This document shows, piece by piece, positions 35,056 to 45,656 of a stretch of 64,000 nt of DNA. Source of the DNA: Alternaria dauci (lineage: Eukaryota > Ascomycota > Dothideomycetes > Pleosporales > Pleosporaceae); the NCBI RefSeq assembly GCF_042100115.1, contig NC_091272.1, forward strand, positions 124,001 to 188,000, in the 5' to 3' direction. The notes under the pieces were generated by a model. It was not told the DNA's origin. It ran no database searches and saw nothing but the letters and a program-made list of their open reading frames with translations. Both the position numbers and the translations under genes were made by a program. Position 1 is the stretch's first letter; each line of letters starts with the position of its first letter.

Positions 35056-36113
35056 TCTAAATAATACGATAGGAGCTGGTATTTTTTGACTGTCTCAAGG
35101 TATGAGAATGTAAGAAGTGTACAGGCAATGCGACGCATCCATAGGCCGCTTCTGAACGAACGATGGTCCATGGCCGTAGGCATTATATAGTGCAGACCGC
35201 GATATGGAGACGGCAACCGATCGGGTCTGCAATCCCCTTTCATCCGGCCTTCGGATCCCGGGGTGGTGGCATCTCCTTTGTGAGGTAGGTCGCTATGTCT
35301 CAATACAAGTTCCGACCGGCCATTTTGGTGCCACCCGGAATACCGGGTGGGTAATCCCTCTTGCACCGGTACAACACGGGCTTCAGGCGGGGCTTCCAGG
35401 CGGGGCTTCCAGGTGGGGATTCGGCAAACGAACCGGAAACGTTGGACAGAGTCCGACAGACTAGAAATTGGAAGGCGTAGCCTAGATCCCGTCTAGATGG
35501 ACTTTTGAACGATGGAAACGAAGCTTGTAGAGAGAAAAGCCCTGTCGGAGATGTCATTTCTCTATGGAGCAGGTCTCCGGTTTGACGTCGCCCAAAAGCG
35601 TTCCTTCCAAGATCAGCCCTAACCCATGTGGGACTAGTGCGCGGATATAGTTCGAATCCGGAAAAGGCCTTATCTTGTATCCACCAACGGCCGATTCCTC
35701 CTAGGATACTTCCACCACTTCCAGCATGTGACACCGTTTTTCGGGTTAAAGGTACCCACATTTTGAATCCAAGAAGGCGGATTCATCTATAGAGGCGCCA
35801 CCGTTTCGGAATATGCCTGAAGGCCCGAGATGGGAATCATGGGATCGAAAATCATCTCCGTCTGCTTTGACCATTGGCTGCACTAGCACTTTCAAGCAAC
35901 GGTCGTTCGTCAGGACTTTGACATACAGTGCAACTATCCCGGATGAGGACACATTTATGAATCCACACATGGTCATTTGCCCTAGTGGCGTCCTTGAGAT
36001 GTTGTATACAGAATGCTCAGAATGTGAGAGGCATCACACACACCCAACTCCTACACTCCTTACTTTTATTCTTCTTCTACGACTGTCGCTTCCGATCTGA
36101 TTTTGCATTCGCC
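35056..36113. promoter_or_regulatory. Divergent upstream region, hydrolase / pectin lyase
   Basis: This 1.06-kb stretch contains short direct repeats of GGCGGGGCTTCCA at about 35392-35420 and several CGG/CCG elements of the kind bound by fungal Zn2Cys6 factors. Both promoters should lie here. Binding is inferred only from the pattern. Confidence 0.35.
35392..35420. repeat. Short direct repeat of GGCGGGGCTTCCA
   Basis: Two adjacent 13-bp copies are followed by a partial, diverged copy, upstream of the pectin lyase and hydrolase genes. It is too short to classify. Confidence 0.5.
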
Positions 36114-37384
36114 ATGAAGTTCCTGGCTATCGCTGCTCTTGCCGGCTTGGCGCACGTGGCAAGCGCAGTTGGTGTTGCTGGCAAGGCTGAAGGTTTCGCA
36201 GCCGGCGTTACAGGCGGCGGAAATGCCACGCCGCAGTACCCAAAGGACATTGCCCAGCTCACACAATGGTTGACTGACGCCACCGCGCGTGTCATCGTGC
36301 TTGACAAGACTTTTGATTACACCAAATCTGAGGGCACAGTCACTGGAACTGCTTGTACGTCCACATGCTGGTAACGCGCATACGGTATACTAATAGGAGC
36401 AGGCGCATCCTGGGGAACTGGAGCAAAGTGCCAGCGCATTTTGTTGGACACCTGCGCTGCCGGTCAGGTGAAGGAGACTGTCACCTACTACAAGGCTGCG
36501 AAGAACCCCATCAAAGTGGGTTCCAACAAGACCATTCTGGGTATTGGATCCAAGGGCATCATCAAGGGAAAGGGTCTCTCTTTTTCCGGCAAGAACGTAA
36601 TCGTCCAAAACATTCAAGTCAGCGACTTGAACCACAAGTATGTCTGGGGTGGAGATGCTCTCTCCTTTGTCGGCGCTGATCTCATCTGGATTGACCATGT
36701 TACTGCAAGTCTCCCTACCCATATTACAATGTACAACTGCTGACATGACGCCAGACCGCGCGCCCCGGACGCCAACACTACGTCTTCGGTTACACCCCCA
36801 GCACCCGCATCACCCTATCTAGCAACTTCATCAACGGCGCCTCCGACTTCTCCACTGGCTGTGACGGCTACCACTACTGGGTTTTCGAGATGGTCGGCAC
36901 TGGCGACTCCATCACCATGAAGAACAACTACATCACCAAGACCGCTGGCCGCGGCCCTGCCCTCAGCGGCAAGACGCTCCTTCACGCCGTGAACAACGTC
37001 TGGTTCGATGTCAAGGGCCACCTGCTCGAAGGCGGTGATACCGCCGCCCGCGGCATCTTTGAGGGCAACGTCTTCAACAACGTTCAGAATGTGGTAGCCG
37101 AATACCGCGGCAGGCTGTTTGGTTCCCCAGATGCCAACACCAACAGGCTGTGCAGCACTGCTCTTGGAAGAGCTTGCCAGGTCAACCTTTTCCAGGGCAC
37201 TACGACTACCGCTAGCACTTTGACAAGCAAGAAGGACACTTCGTTCTTCAGCGAGTACAAGGGCTTGGGCATCGCGAGTGCTGTTGCTGCCTCTGCTATT
37301 ACTTCTAGGGTTCCCAACGGTGCTGGAATCGGCAAGATTCCTGCGCTTGCCGCAAGGTCTGCGTCAGCCAAGTTCAGAGAATGA
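36114..37384 (+). CDS. Secreted pectin lyase (PL1 family)
   Basis: Exons 36114..36354, 36403..36704 and 36755..37384 encode 390 aa. The product cleaves methyl-esterified homogalacturonan by beta-elimination outside the cell. A signal peptide (MKFLAIAALAGLAHVASA) precedes the parallel beta-helix: FAAGVTGGGNATPQYP, KTILGIGSKGIIKGKGL, NVIVQNIQVSDLN, KYVWGGDALSF, WIDHVT|TARPGRQHYVFG, GCDGYHYW and TLLHAVNNVWFDVKGH. The WIDHVT...R-x2-RQH layout and aromatic-rich segments fit pectin lyase better than calcium-dependent pectate lyase. Intron 2 begins with GC (GCAAGT), a noncanonical GC-AG intron, and is needed to join WIDHVT to TARPGRQH. This is a plant-wall-degrading gene and supports a plant-associated lifestyle. 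Confidence 0.92.
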
Positions 37385-38273
37385 ACGTCCACCAGAGTCA
37401 TAAAAGAATGATCTGGAATGTTCGTGCATGGTGGGTATGACTAGACATATCAAGAAGTGTATGAAGCCGGCCGGATGTCAACGAATATGGTCGGGCGAAG
37501 CTGTTTCTCCGTGTAAATACTCTTTTCTTTCTTTTGCACATATTTTCAGGTAGTACATATTTCATCAAAGCCTGCGAACACTTGTAAGCTTTGTCTACCT
37601 AGGTTAGACGCCCTTAGTGCGATAGGGCTATTACCAATTATATCTTTTACCATTCTCTCCCACAGGCGGCCAAGTTGTATACCTGCGATAGATCGGCCAG
37701 CACGCCGATCATCCTTCCCTCGCCCATGCCTCCCAGGCTATCTTCGAAAACATTATGTCGTAACCTGAAAGAAAGAGTTAAATGAGGCGAGATGGTAGGA
37801 TGGGCTTCTCATCTTCCATGGTCACAATTTCAGATGAGTGAGCTTTCAGGAGCAGTTGGTAGTCAACATTTCAAGAGAGGATGATATCACATATATATTT
37901 TCATACATGGGTCATTGGCTATTGTGGCGATGGTGTTTCGGGAGTTGTGAGTCTCTCACTTTCGTCTATGGGTCATAGCCGTACCATGGATGGGATGAGT
38001 GTACCATGGAACTGCCTCGCGATGCCGTGAGTCAGAGGTGAGTCAACATATTAATGAAAATCCATGTATTGTACTTAACTAGAGTGAGCTGGGTATTGGT
38101 TATGGGCGAGATACAGTCCTTCTTTCTCAGGTCTGCAAGACACCAAGCAGATGTGTCATTGCACATTATTTAAAAGATTGACAATCTCCTGAAGAAATCG
38201 ATGCCCACTGGCCAAGGTCGAATAAACAGAGTGGTCGTCAGCAACGATGCATATCCTTTCCATCGCCCTGGTT
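37385..38273. other. Convergent intergenic region (890 bp)
   Basis: Downstream of pectin lyase. Moderately AT-rich, without convincing coding sequence, terminal repeats or RNA-gene motifs. Confidence 0.4.
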
Positions 38274-39044
38274 TCATGACGAACGCTCCTGATACGGCCA
38301 AATTTCCCGCATCCGCTCTGGCGTCATGTTGAAATGATCACACCTGCGCACAAACTCCTCCAATAGCGCTTCGTTGATCTTTCGCGCCTCTTCGACATCC
38401 ATCATTGGCATCAGCCAACCGTCAGAATCTGTCTGGAGCAGCTCCCTCACCCACTTGTGTACCTCGTGATATCTATTGTACTCGGCAAACTGCTGCTCAT
38501 GTCTCTTCAGCTCCTCCTCGCTGAAGCTGATCGGACATTCGCCTTCAAAGCCAATCTCTTCCCAATTCGCCGCATACTCGATGAGACATGCGCGAATTGG
38601 TATCACACCCTCTTCTGAAGCTTCTGCACAGCGTGTGAAGAGCTCTCGGAGGAATAACGGTATCTGTAAAGCTTTCCAACCCCGTATGTTCTTGGCCTTG
38701 CTGTTGATCTCGTATATCTTTGCAAGCTGAGCATGCTTCACGTTGTGCTGAGTCGCTTCCTTATCTTCTGCATCCAACTCGTCAAAGTTGGGCAGTAATG
38801 TCGGAAGTTCCATGGTACCGAGGACATAGTCGTCCTTGATTGTGAGAAGCTCTGGAAATCGTGCTTGCAAGAACAGCGGTGAGGCTGCGACGAACTGCCA
38901 GTCGATGATGGATACTGTTTTCTCAGGGTTCTGTTCAGACACAGAGATATTGCCCATATGAAGGTCTGTGTGCCACAAAATAGGCTCGGAAACCTTTCCG
39001 ATGAGTGTGCGTTCGTGGAGTCTGGACATGACCTCTTTCGCCAT
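38274..39044 (-). pseudogene. Aminoglycoside-phosphotransferase-like kinase, 5'-truncated
   Basis: The frame holds the C-terminal lobe of an APH/choline-kinase-like fold: LWHTDLHMGNISV is the Brenner-type catalytic HxDxxxxN loop and VSIIDWQF is the metal-binding DW motif. A long helical tail typical of fungal APH-family proteins follows (RELFTRCAEASEEGVIPIRA). In-frame sequence can be read only back to a TAA at about 39096, giving PIDFRDPVGLHQD before the first methionine. The N-terminal nucleotide-binding lobe is absent, and the roughly 400 bp up to the neighbouring gene cannot encode it. I read this as a truncated gene; a short transcript cannot be excluded. Confidence 0.62.
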
Positions 39045-39464
39045 ATCCTGGTGAAGGCCTACGGGATCGCGAAAATCAATGGGTTATGCTTGGGGGAACC
39101 CTTGGTCCAGGTCACTGCTGTACTATAGTTCTCAGCGTGGTACCGTGGTTGTCGTGATACCCTCACCTCTTACCTACCCACCATCCACTTCCATCTCCAC
39201 CATCGCCCATGACCTCATAGTAGACAAAAACTACAATCCCCGCTTGCAAAGACCTGCCGACAGCAGGGTTGCTCGTCACGATAGCTAAACCCATAACATT
39301 CTCTAGAGTTTATCGGCAAACAGGTATCACAAACCAATACATTCTCTAAACATTCGAATATATCGGTAACCCGGTATCTGCCACGACAGGTAGAGCACAC
39401 GGATATGCATTCGCTCATTCGCCATGTATTCTACAGGAGAGGGCGAGGTTGTGTGTATGAGAGC
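39045..39464. other. Remnant region with short imperfect direct repeats
   Basis: Two diverged copies of a roughly 38-bp unit (ACATTCTCTA...ATCGG...GGTATC) lie at about 39297-39378. This is where the missing N-terminal lobe of the phosphotransferase would be expected, but no such coding sequence is present. Confidence 0.4.
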
Positions 39465-41132
39465 CTAAATACCAAGCGTAAACTCCACACCAACATCAAT
39501 ATCCCTCGCCATCTTGACAACCTTTGAGAACTGCACCGACTTCTCCGCCGCAGCCTGCAAATCATCAATAGAAAAGATCTTGAGACCCGAGTCGTTGAGC
39601 TAGAAAACATACGTCAGCACAGCACATCTCTTTTGAAACCGATGAAGCTAGTCGTGACAAGCAAGGAAGAACTTACAAGCTTATGAGCCGCCTCCATGTT
39701 CGTCCCCTGTAACCTAGCAATAACCGGCGTCTTGAGATTCATCTCATTCACCACCTGAATCAGCCCCTTTGCAATAGCGTCGCAGCGCACAATACCACCA
39801 AAGATGTTGACGAAAATCGCTGTGACCTTGGGATCGCTTGTGATCAGGTCAAACGCCTGCCTGATGGCCTCGGGCGTCGCACCACCGCCAACGTCCAAGA
39901 AGTTGGCTGGCGCGCCACCGTTGAGCTTGATAATGTCCATGGTGGCCATGGCGAGACCGGCGCCGTTGACAAGGCAGCCAATGTCACCGTCGAGCTTGAT
40001 GAAGTTGAGTCCGACCTTGGCGGCCTTGACTTCCTCGGGATCCTCCTGCGTCACGTCGCGCCACTCAAACACCTCCTTTTGGCGGAAATCAGCATTGTCG
40101 TCAAAGTTGAGCTTGGCGTCCATGGCAAGGACCTGGTGGTCGGTAGTCTCAGACAGGGGGTTGATTTCGATCTGGGTAGCGTCCTTCTCCATGAAGACCT
40201 TGTACAGCTTCTGGATGGTGTCCTTGGCGTCCTCGATGCACTGCTCCGAGAAGCCGAGCTCGGTCGCAATGTTGCGGGCAATGTCGTCGGTGACGCCCTT
40301 GTGGATATCGATTGGGGTGGTAATGATGGCCTCGGGGTGCTCCTTGGCGACCGTCTCAATGTCCATGCCTCCCTGCGACGAAGCGACGATGACGGGGCCC
40401 TGCGACGCGCGGTCCATGAGGATGGCGAGGTAGAACTCGCGGCGCGCAAACTTGCGGTCGACAATGAAGACGGAGTTGCAGAGCCGGCCGGCGGCTCCCG
40501 TTTGCTTGGTGATGAGCTTGTGGCCGATCATCTGCTCGGCGAGGATGGCGGCTTCGCGGGGCCTGCATGCTGTGTTAGAGGGTAGCCGCGGTGCAGTCGT
40601 GGAGTAGCATACGAGTAGACGACCCGGACTCCGCCCTTGAAGCCGTTGTCAAAGGTGCCCTTTCCACGGCCTCCGGCGAGAACCTGGGCCTTGATGACGG
40701 CGTCCTCTCCGCCTGCGCGCATTAGTCCGGAACATGTGCATTTTACGCTGCTCGTCGCATACCAATGTCCTTGGCAATCTTCTCAGCCTCGGCGCCGCTG
40801 GTAGCGACACCACCCTTGGGCACGCCGATGCCATACTAGAAAACCTCATTAGACGTCTGGCCCATGGTGCGAATTTGGCGAATATGCTGGACTATCTGCG
40901 TACCGACTCGAGCAGGGCCGCGGACCTGTATTCGTGGATGGCGAGCCCTCTCCGTTGCTGGGAGCGCATCAATGGTGTCTCCTGGCGCCGTGTTAGCACA
41001 TGGCCTTCGTTTGGAGTGCACGCTGCGTAAGAGGCTTTTGCAGCTCTGCGGGCGGAGCAGGCCCGTGTGTATACGTACGGCAGCAGCGCGAACAGCGCGA
41101 GCCAGCGGCCGGGCGCGGGCAAAGTTGTACAT
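39465..41132 (-). CDS. LSC2: Succinate-CoA ligase beta subunit, mitochondrial
   Basis: Six exons (41132..41079, 40981..40904, 40835..40763, 40712..40613, 40562..39677, 39599..39465) encode 441 aa. It is the nucleotide-binding beta subunit of the TCA-cycle enzyme converting succinyl-CoA to succinate with ATP or GTP formation. An Arg/Ala presequence ([18 protein letters not shown]) is followed by [11 protein letters not shown], then the ATP-grasp region ([33 protein letters not shown]) and EINPLSET. The CoA-ligase domain has [25 protein letters not shown] and [13 protein letters not shown]. The last exon supplies [18 protein letters not shown]. The many short 5' exons were placed by family continuity, and each keeps the frame. 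Its promoter is shared with the divergent gene at 41367. Confidence 0.95.
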
Positions 41133-41366
41133 GATGTCTGGGCGGCAGACACACGTCGGGGTATATCGAGGGGTGGGATGAGAGGGGGGTAAAGCTCGAG
41201 GGCTAGCAAGCTGGTCGTGGTTGCTTCACAGGGCTGTTGCGGACGTCTGCTAGCGCGCCGAGAATGAACCGGGTCCTCAAAAATATCGCGGCCGGGAACG
41301 TCAACGGTTTCCAGTCCATGTCAGGCCCAACTTGGCCCATGTCGCGCTCCGCATAGTCGCAAAGAA
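41133..41366. promoter_or_regulatory. Compact divergent promoter, LSC2 / charged nuclear-type protein
   Basis: Just 234 bp lie between divergent start codons, so the promoters must be shared or overlapping. No specific site is claimed. Confidence 0.5.
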
Positions 41367-42167
41367 ATGTCTAAAAGAACCAGCGACGGCGACGTCATCG
41401 CAAACCGCATAAGTCTGCTCGAGGCAAAGGGACAGAAGCTCTTGGCGTCGCTGTACGGGTCGCGGCCTGATTGGGACACGACAAACGATGCTACCAAGTC
41501 ACAAGATGACGACGATGACCAAGACCTGAAACAAAACTACGCTCACGACAGGTAATGCCATGGCTTCTTCACGTTCCATGACTTGAAATGTGGCCTAACT
41601 CCATCCCGCAGAATCGGTCTTGGCGGCATACTTCCCAAGGACATTGAAGACGGCAGCTTCACCCGCAGGATAGTGACCTCGGACGACAAACTTCTCCAGC
41701 AGCTCATCGGGAAGAAGAAGGCAAAAGCCCATGTTAATGCCAAGCAGGAAGCTGCGAGGCCCAATGCAGCCGCCAAAGCACAGCAATACAAGAAGCAGGC
41801 GGCGAAGAAGGAAGAGTCGGATGACGATGACGAGGGCCGGGCTGCCACGTTCAAGTCCAAACGGCAGGGAAAGAAAGAGAAGCAGCACGTGAAGAAAGTG
41901 GACAGCGACGACGAGGATGAAGAGACAAGGGTGAAGAGGTTAGGAAGCAGTGCTGTGAAGGAAGAAGAGGGGGTGTCGGATGAGAAGGTAGTCGTGGGAG
42001 CTCAAGCAGACGCCAAACCTGTCAAGCAAGAAGACGACGACGACGAAGAAGCGGACGCAGAAGCCACACAGCCAGCCCCCAAGAAAGCACGAACGAAACC
42101 AAAGAGTTTCCTCGACGAAATCCTAGCAGAACGATCGAAAAAGAAGAGCAAGAAAACCAAGACGTAA
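41367..42167 (+). CDS. DUF3245-like charged, probably nuclear protein
   Basis: Exons 41367..41551 and 41612..42167 encode 246 aa. The N-terminus (ANRISLLEAKGQKLLASLYG) and the block GLGGILPKDIEDGSF|TRRIVTSDDKLLQQL are the only ordered-looking parts and resemble fungal DUF3245 proteins. The rest alternates Lys-rich and Asp/Glu-rich runs, and the C-terminus is KSFLDEILAERSKKKSKK, with evident nuclear-localisation-like basic clusters. Proteins of this composition are often nucleolar or ribosome-biogenesis factors, but that is inference from composition. The intron splits the AGA codon between HD and IGLGG. Confidence 0.72.
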
Positions 42168-42308
42168 AAGACCTCGAGAGCTGAAAGACAGCACCAATCA
42201 TGTAAGATATAACGGCGTTTGAACTTGTTGAATCCGATACCCAGTGTCCACGCAACCCCATAGCAAGAAACCAATAAATCTAATTTTGTCAATCCACACA
42301 TACTTCCC
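42168..42308. other. Convergent 141-bp gap
   Basis: Tight convergent 3' ends; probably overlapping transcripts. Confidence 0.4.
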
Positions 42309-43619
42309 CTACTCCCTCACAATCAAACTCGCCATCCCCATGCCCGTCCCAATACACTTACTCAGCACACCCACCCTCTCCCCACTCCTCCCCATCTCCG
42401 CCAACAACGTCGCCAACATACGCCCACTCGTCGCCCCCAACGGATGTCCCAACGCAATCGCCCCGCCATTCGGATTCACCCTGTCCATCCTATTTTCCAA
42501 CCCCAACTTCCTCACGCAATACAGCGCCTGACTCGCAAACGCCTCGTTAATCTCCCACAAATCCACATCCTCGGTGCTCAACCCCGTATACGCAAGCAAC
42601 TTCGGTATCGCAATCGCAGGCCCAACGCCCATCTCATCCGGCGCACACCCCACGACCTGTGTACCAGCCCATTTCCCAATGATTTCTGATTCAAGACCCA
42701 GCGCCGTCGCCGTCGATCTCCGCATCATCAGCGCTGCCGACGCACCATCAGAAACCTGCGACGAATTCCCGGCCGTACTCGTCCCATCCTTACTAAACGC
42801 CGGTTTCATGCCCGCCAGCTTTTCCACCGTCGTGCCCGGTCTTATCCCATCATCCTTATCCACCGTAACCCGCTTGACGCTCTCCGGCACCTCTGGCTCC
42901 ACCCACCGCGTTTCCACACTCACAATCTCCGACACAAACTTGCCCTCTGCTTGCGCCTTCGCAGCACGCTGCTGGCTTTGCGCCGCAAACGCATCCTGAT
43001 CCGCGCGACTAACTCCATACCTGCTCGCCACATTCTCCGACGTAATCCCCATACTCATCACACACTCTCTCGCGTCCTTCACAGGACTATCTTTCATCTC
43101 AGGCCACAGCTCCGTCGGAATAGCGCGGGACCCATAGTTCCGCGTCATGCTCTCCATGCCGCCCGCGATCCCGACGTCGATTTGCCCGACAGCGATGGAG
43201 TTTGCGATGGATGTGATGGCGCTGAGACCCGATGCGCACGCACGGTTTACCGTGCTGAAGGATGTCGTAGTCGGTACGCCAACGTGGTTCGCGGCCATGC
43301 GGCCTGCTTTTGAGCCGCCGAGTTCGGCGAGCACGGTGCCGATGCATATATCGTCTATTTTTGCGGGGTCGAGGGTAGGGAACTTGTTGAGTGTGGCGGC
43401 GAGGACCTGTGGGCGAAGATTTTAGTAACTGGGACATGTTGTGTTTGTTGTGTCTGGGGTGTGTAGGTGACGTACGGCGCCGAGGAGCTCGTGGTCATAT
43501 GCATCGCGCAAGCCGCCCTTCTTCGCTCTTGTGACTGGCGTGCGGAGCGCGGAGAGAAAGACGACGTCGTGGGGATTCTTTGTGAGGATGTTCTTGAGGC
43601 CCTTTTGTATAAACGCCAT
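42309..43619 (-). CDS. 3-ketoacyl-CoA thiolase
   Basis: Exons 43619..43476 and 43406..42309 encode 413 aa. It catalyses thiolytic cleavage of 3-ketoacyl-CoA in fatty-acid beta-oxidation. The acyl-accepting cysteine is in NRACASGLSAI (about Cys105). NEAFASQ, GGAIALGHPLGATSGR with the catalytic His, and CIGTGMGMA with the second Cys are present in the right order. The N-terminus (MAFIQKGLKNILTKNP) lacks an obvious PTS2, and the C-terminus (SLIVRE) lacks PTS1, so a mitochondrial location is plausible but unproven. Acetoacetyl-CoA thiolase is less likely because the full-length pattern is of the long-chain type. Confidence 0.92.
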
Positions 43620-44239
43620 TGTGTCGTATGGGGGCAACGCTCAAAAAGTCAAATGCGAGGGTATCAATCAAACAGGAGACAGAAAGTGAGGTAGGGACGA
43701 GTAAAGAATAATCCACCCAGACGATTACCAAACAACGAAGCCATGGTCATGGTAAGTTAAAGCCAAGGTCCAGATTCCTTTCGGAAAGCGTGGAAGCTGT
43801 GCACTTCGGCAAGTGAGCGCGGGGCGGAGAAACAGCGGCAAAGCTCTCTTCCGCGCAGCAGCAGTGGGCAGCCCGGAAAACAAACCCGTATGCAACGTGG
43901 AAAAGGCGCGCTCGGTGCATATGCACGACATCAACCACAACGTGGGGTTACGCGGAGATATTGTGAGAAAAGCGCAATGTCAACTTTCTAATAATTTGAG
44001 CTTCTTGACTTCATCATGTAGAACTCGTGAGTAACTACCTTCCTCAAAGCGACTCCGTGACGCACTCGGCCCACAGTCGCATCCGCGTCCGCATCCGCAC
44101 CTCCAGTCCTCCGCCAAAATGCTCAAAACTCGTAGAAAGAACCCTGCATCATTCGTGCCAGAGTCGCAAAGACCTCGCAGCTCTCCATGTGCACCTTGAC
44201 CCACCGCCATGAAGCGAAGCCGAGACAAAGAGAGAACAT
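43620..44239. other. Intergenic region, thiolase promoter
   Basis: 620 bp upstream of the thiolase and downstream of NTF2, both on the minus strand. No further gene was found. Confidence 0.4.
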
Positions 44240-45033
44240 CTATGCAGCGGGGTATACGAGACGGAAAACGTCGTTGAGTACAAACCAGCCGCCATCGGCG
44301 TTCTTGAGCTGGAAGGCCTGGGTGAAGCTCATGGGCTTTTCCTCGCCCGCAAGCTATTTCAGTGTCAGAACGAGACCCAGTGTAACGCAGAGAGATGGAC
44401 TGACCAGAAGCGCACCGGTCACGAGGACGAGAATACCATCGTCAGCAGAAGGCTGAGCGTCGACGGTGTCGGTGCGATGTTGTATCTGCTGGAATGGCAG
44501 GTTCTTTCCTTGAATCAGCCCAGGCCCGTCGCACATCAAAGAATCACGGTTACCTGGAGCTTCTCTACAATGGCAGCTGAGCCCTGCGTTCCTGTCGCCT
44601 CAAAGGTGAGCATAGAAGTCTCCTTCTGTAGTCATTTGTCAGCCGACTGCTGCTGTTTTTACTCAGAGTCGCGTACGTAGAGGGAGGCGAGACCAGCGCG
44701 GTTCTCGTCAAACGTCTTGTAGTAGAACTGGACGAACTGCTCTGGAGCGTGGGTCAGTCGCGGTCGCGGGCTGGCTGGTGGAGCGTGCGAGGAGGACATG
44801 GAGGCGGGGTTGTGCGCGGCGGGTACATACGGGCAATGGCGTTGAAGTCGGCTGGGGAGATGTGTTAGTGCTGAGCGTGTGTATGGGTCGCGACATGGCA
44901 ATGATATCGCAGGCGGCTGCTACGAGTGCTGCATCTCCTAATACGGCCTTGCGATCACGATCCGAAGCTGTACGCTCCCGCCGCACGCGCATCGAGGCGG
45001 CGGTGGTGGGGTAGGCATGGACAACTTACACAT
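44240..45033 (-). CDS. NTF2: Nuclear transport factor 2
   Basis: Six coding exons (45033..45030, 44851..44831, 44741..44677, 44625..44554, 44503..44405, 44353..44240) total 375 nt and encode 124 aa, exactly the family size. The protein imports Ran-GDP into the nucleus. It begins MSDFNAIAQQFVQFYYKTFD, continues GLASLY, MLTFEATGTQGSAAIVEKL, NLPFQQIQHRTDTVDAQP, DGILVLVTGALL, and ends MSFTQAFQL...GWFVLNDVFRLVYPAA. The first coding exon is only ATG plus one base, with a GTAAGT donor, and the second is 21 nt. Both are needed for the conserved N-terminal helix. No other in-frame ATG can start the protein. Confidence 0.9.
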
Positions 45034-45656
45034 CTCTGCGGTTCCTCGACGGGGACTGTCTGAGAGAGCTTGAAGTTGGTTGCGGGGTGGGTGGACGGGT
45101 ACGCGACAGCGGTATGACGATGTGACGTGGAAATGTCGAGAAAGTGTTTGGGCTTTTGCTGTCACTGCCCGCCATCGCTGGGCTTCGTTGGTGGGGCGCG
45201 CGCTAGTCCTGCTACGAGCTCGGCCCGACCTTTGCCCGAGAGCTGTCATTTTCTTCCGAGCTGTCGGCGCGTGCTCTTCCTCTCCAGAGCGCCATCGCCC
45301 GCCATCACCAGGCTTGATGCAGCTTGGAGTGGCCAGCGTCGCGCTCACATCCTACAGGTAAGCAGTCTCCGTCCATCTTCATCTCCCGCAACATGATGAT
45401 CGACACAAACGATAACTTCCGAGTGGCTTCGTAAACCACGGTGAAGTCCAAAATAATTCAAGCTCAACAGGCTGATTGCTCGTCTACACTCTGTCTTCTC
45501 TATTATTCTAGAGTCCCAAATGCTGACATTTCGTCTTCCAGACCACTATGCATATGACATGCTTATGCGCTCATCAAGCGCGCCGCCTAGATAGTATCAT
45601 AGCGAATCGAATCGTTTCAACACCCTGCGTCTGCCCTCAAATAACATGCGTGGCCT
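45034..45656. other. Intergenic region, NTF2 promoter
   Basis: About 620 bp between two minus-strand genes. No gene or repeat can be supported. Confidence 0.4.

Noticed and set aside
35640..35665. GTTCGAATCC resembling a tRNA B box
   Set aside because: No matching A box, acceptor stem or anticodon arm can be folded around it.
36755..37384. Pectate lyase rather than pectin lyase
   Set aside because: The R-x2-RQH motif after WIDHVT and the aromatic-rich segments fit pectin lyase, though a biochemical test would decide.
39804..40433. 209-codon plus-strand frame over LSC2
   Set aside because: Antisense shadow of the conserved succinyl-CoA ligase exon.
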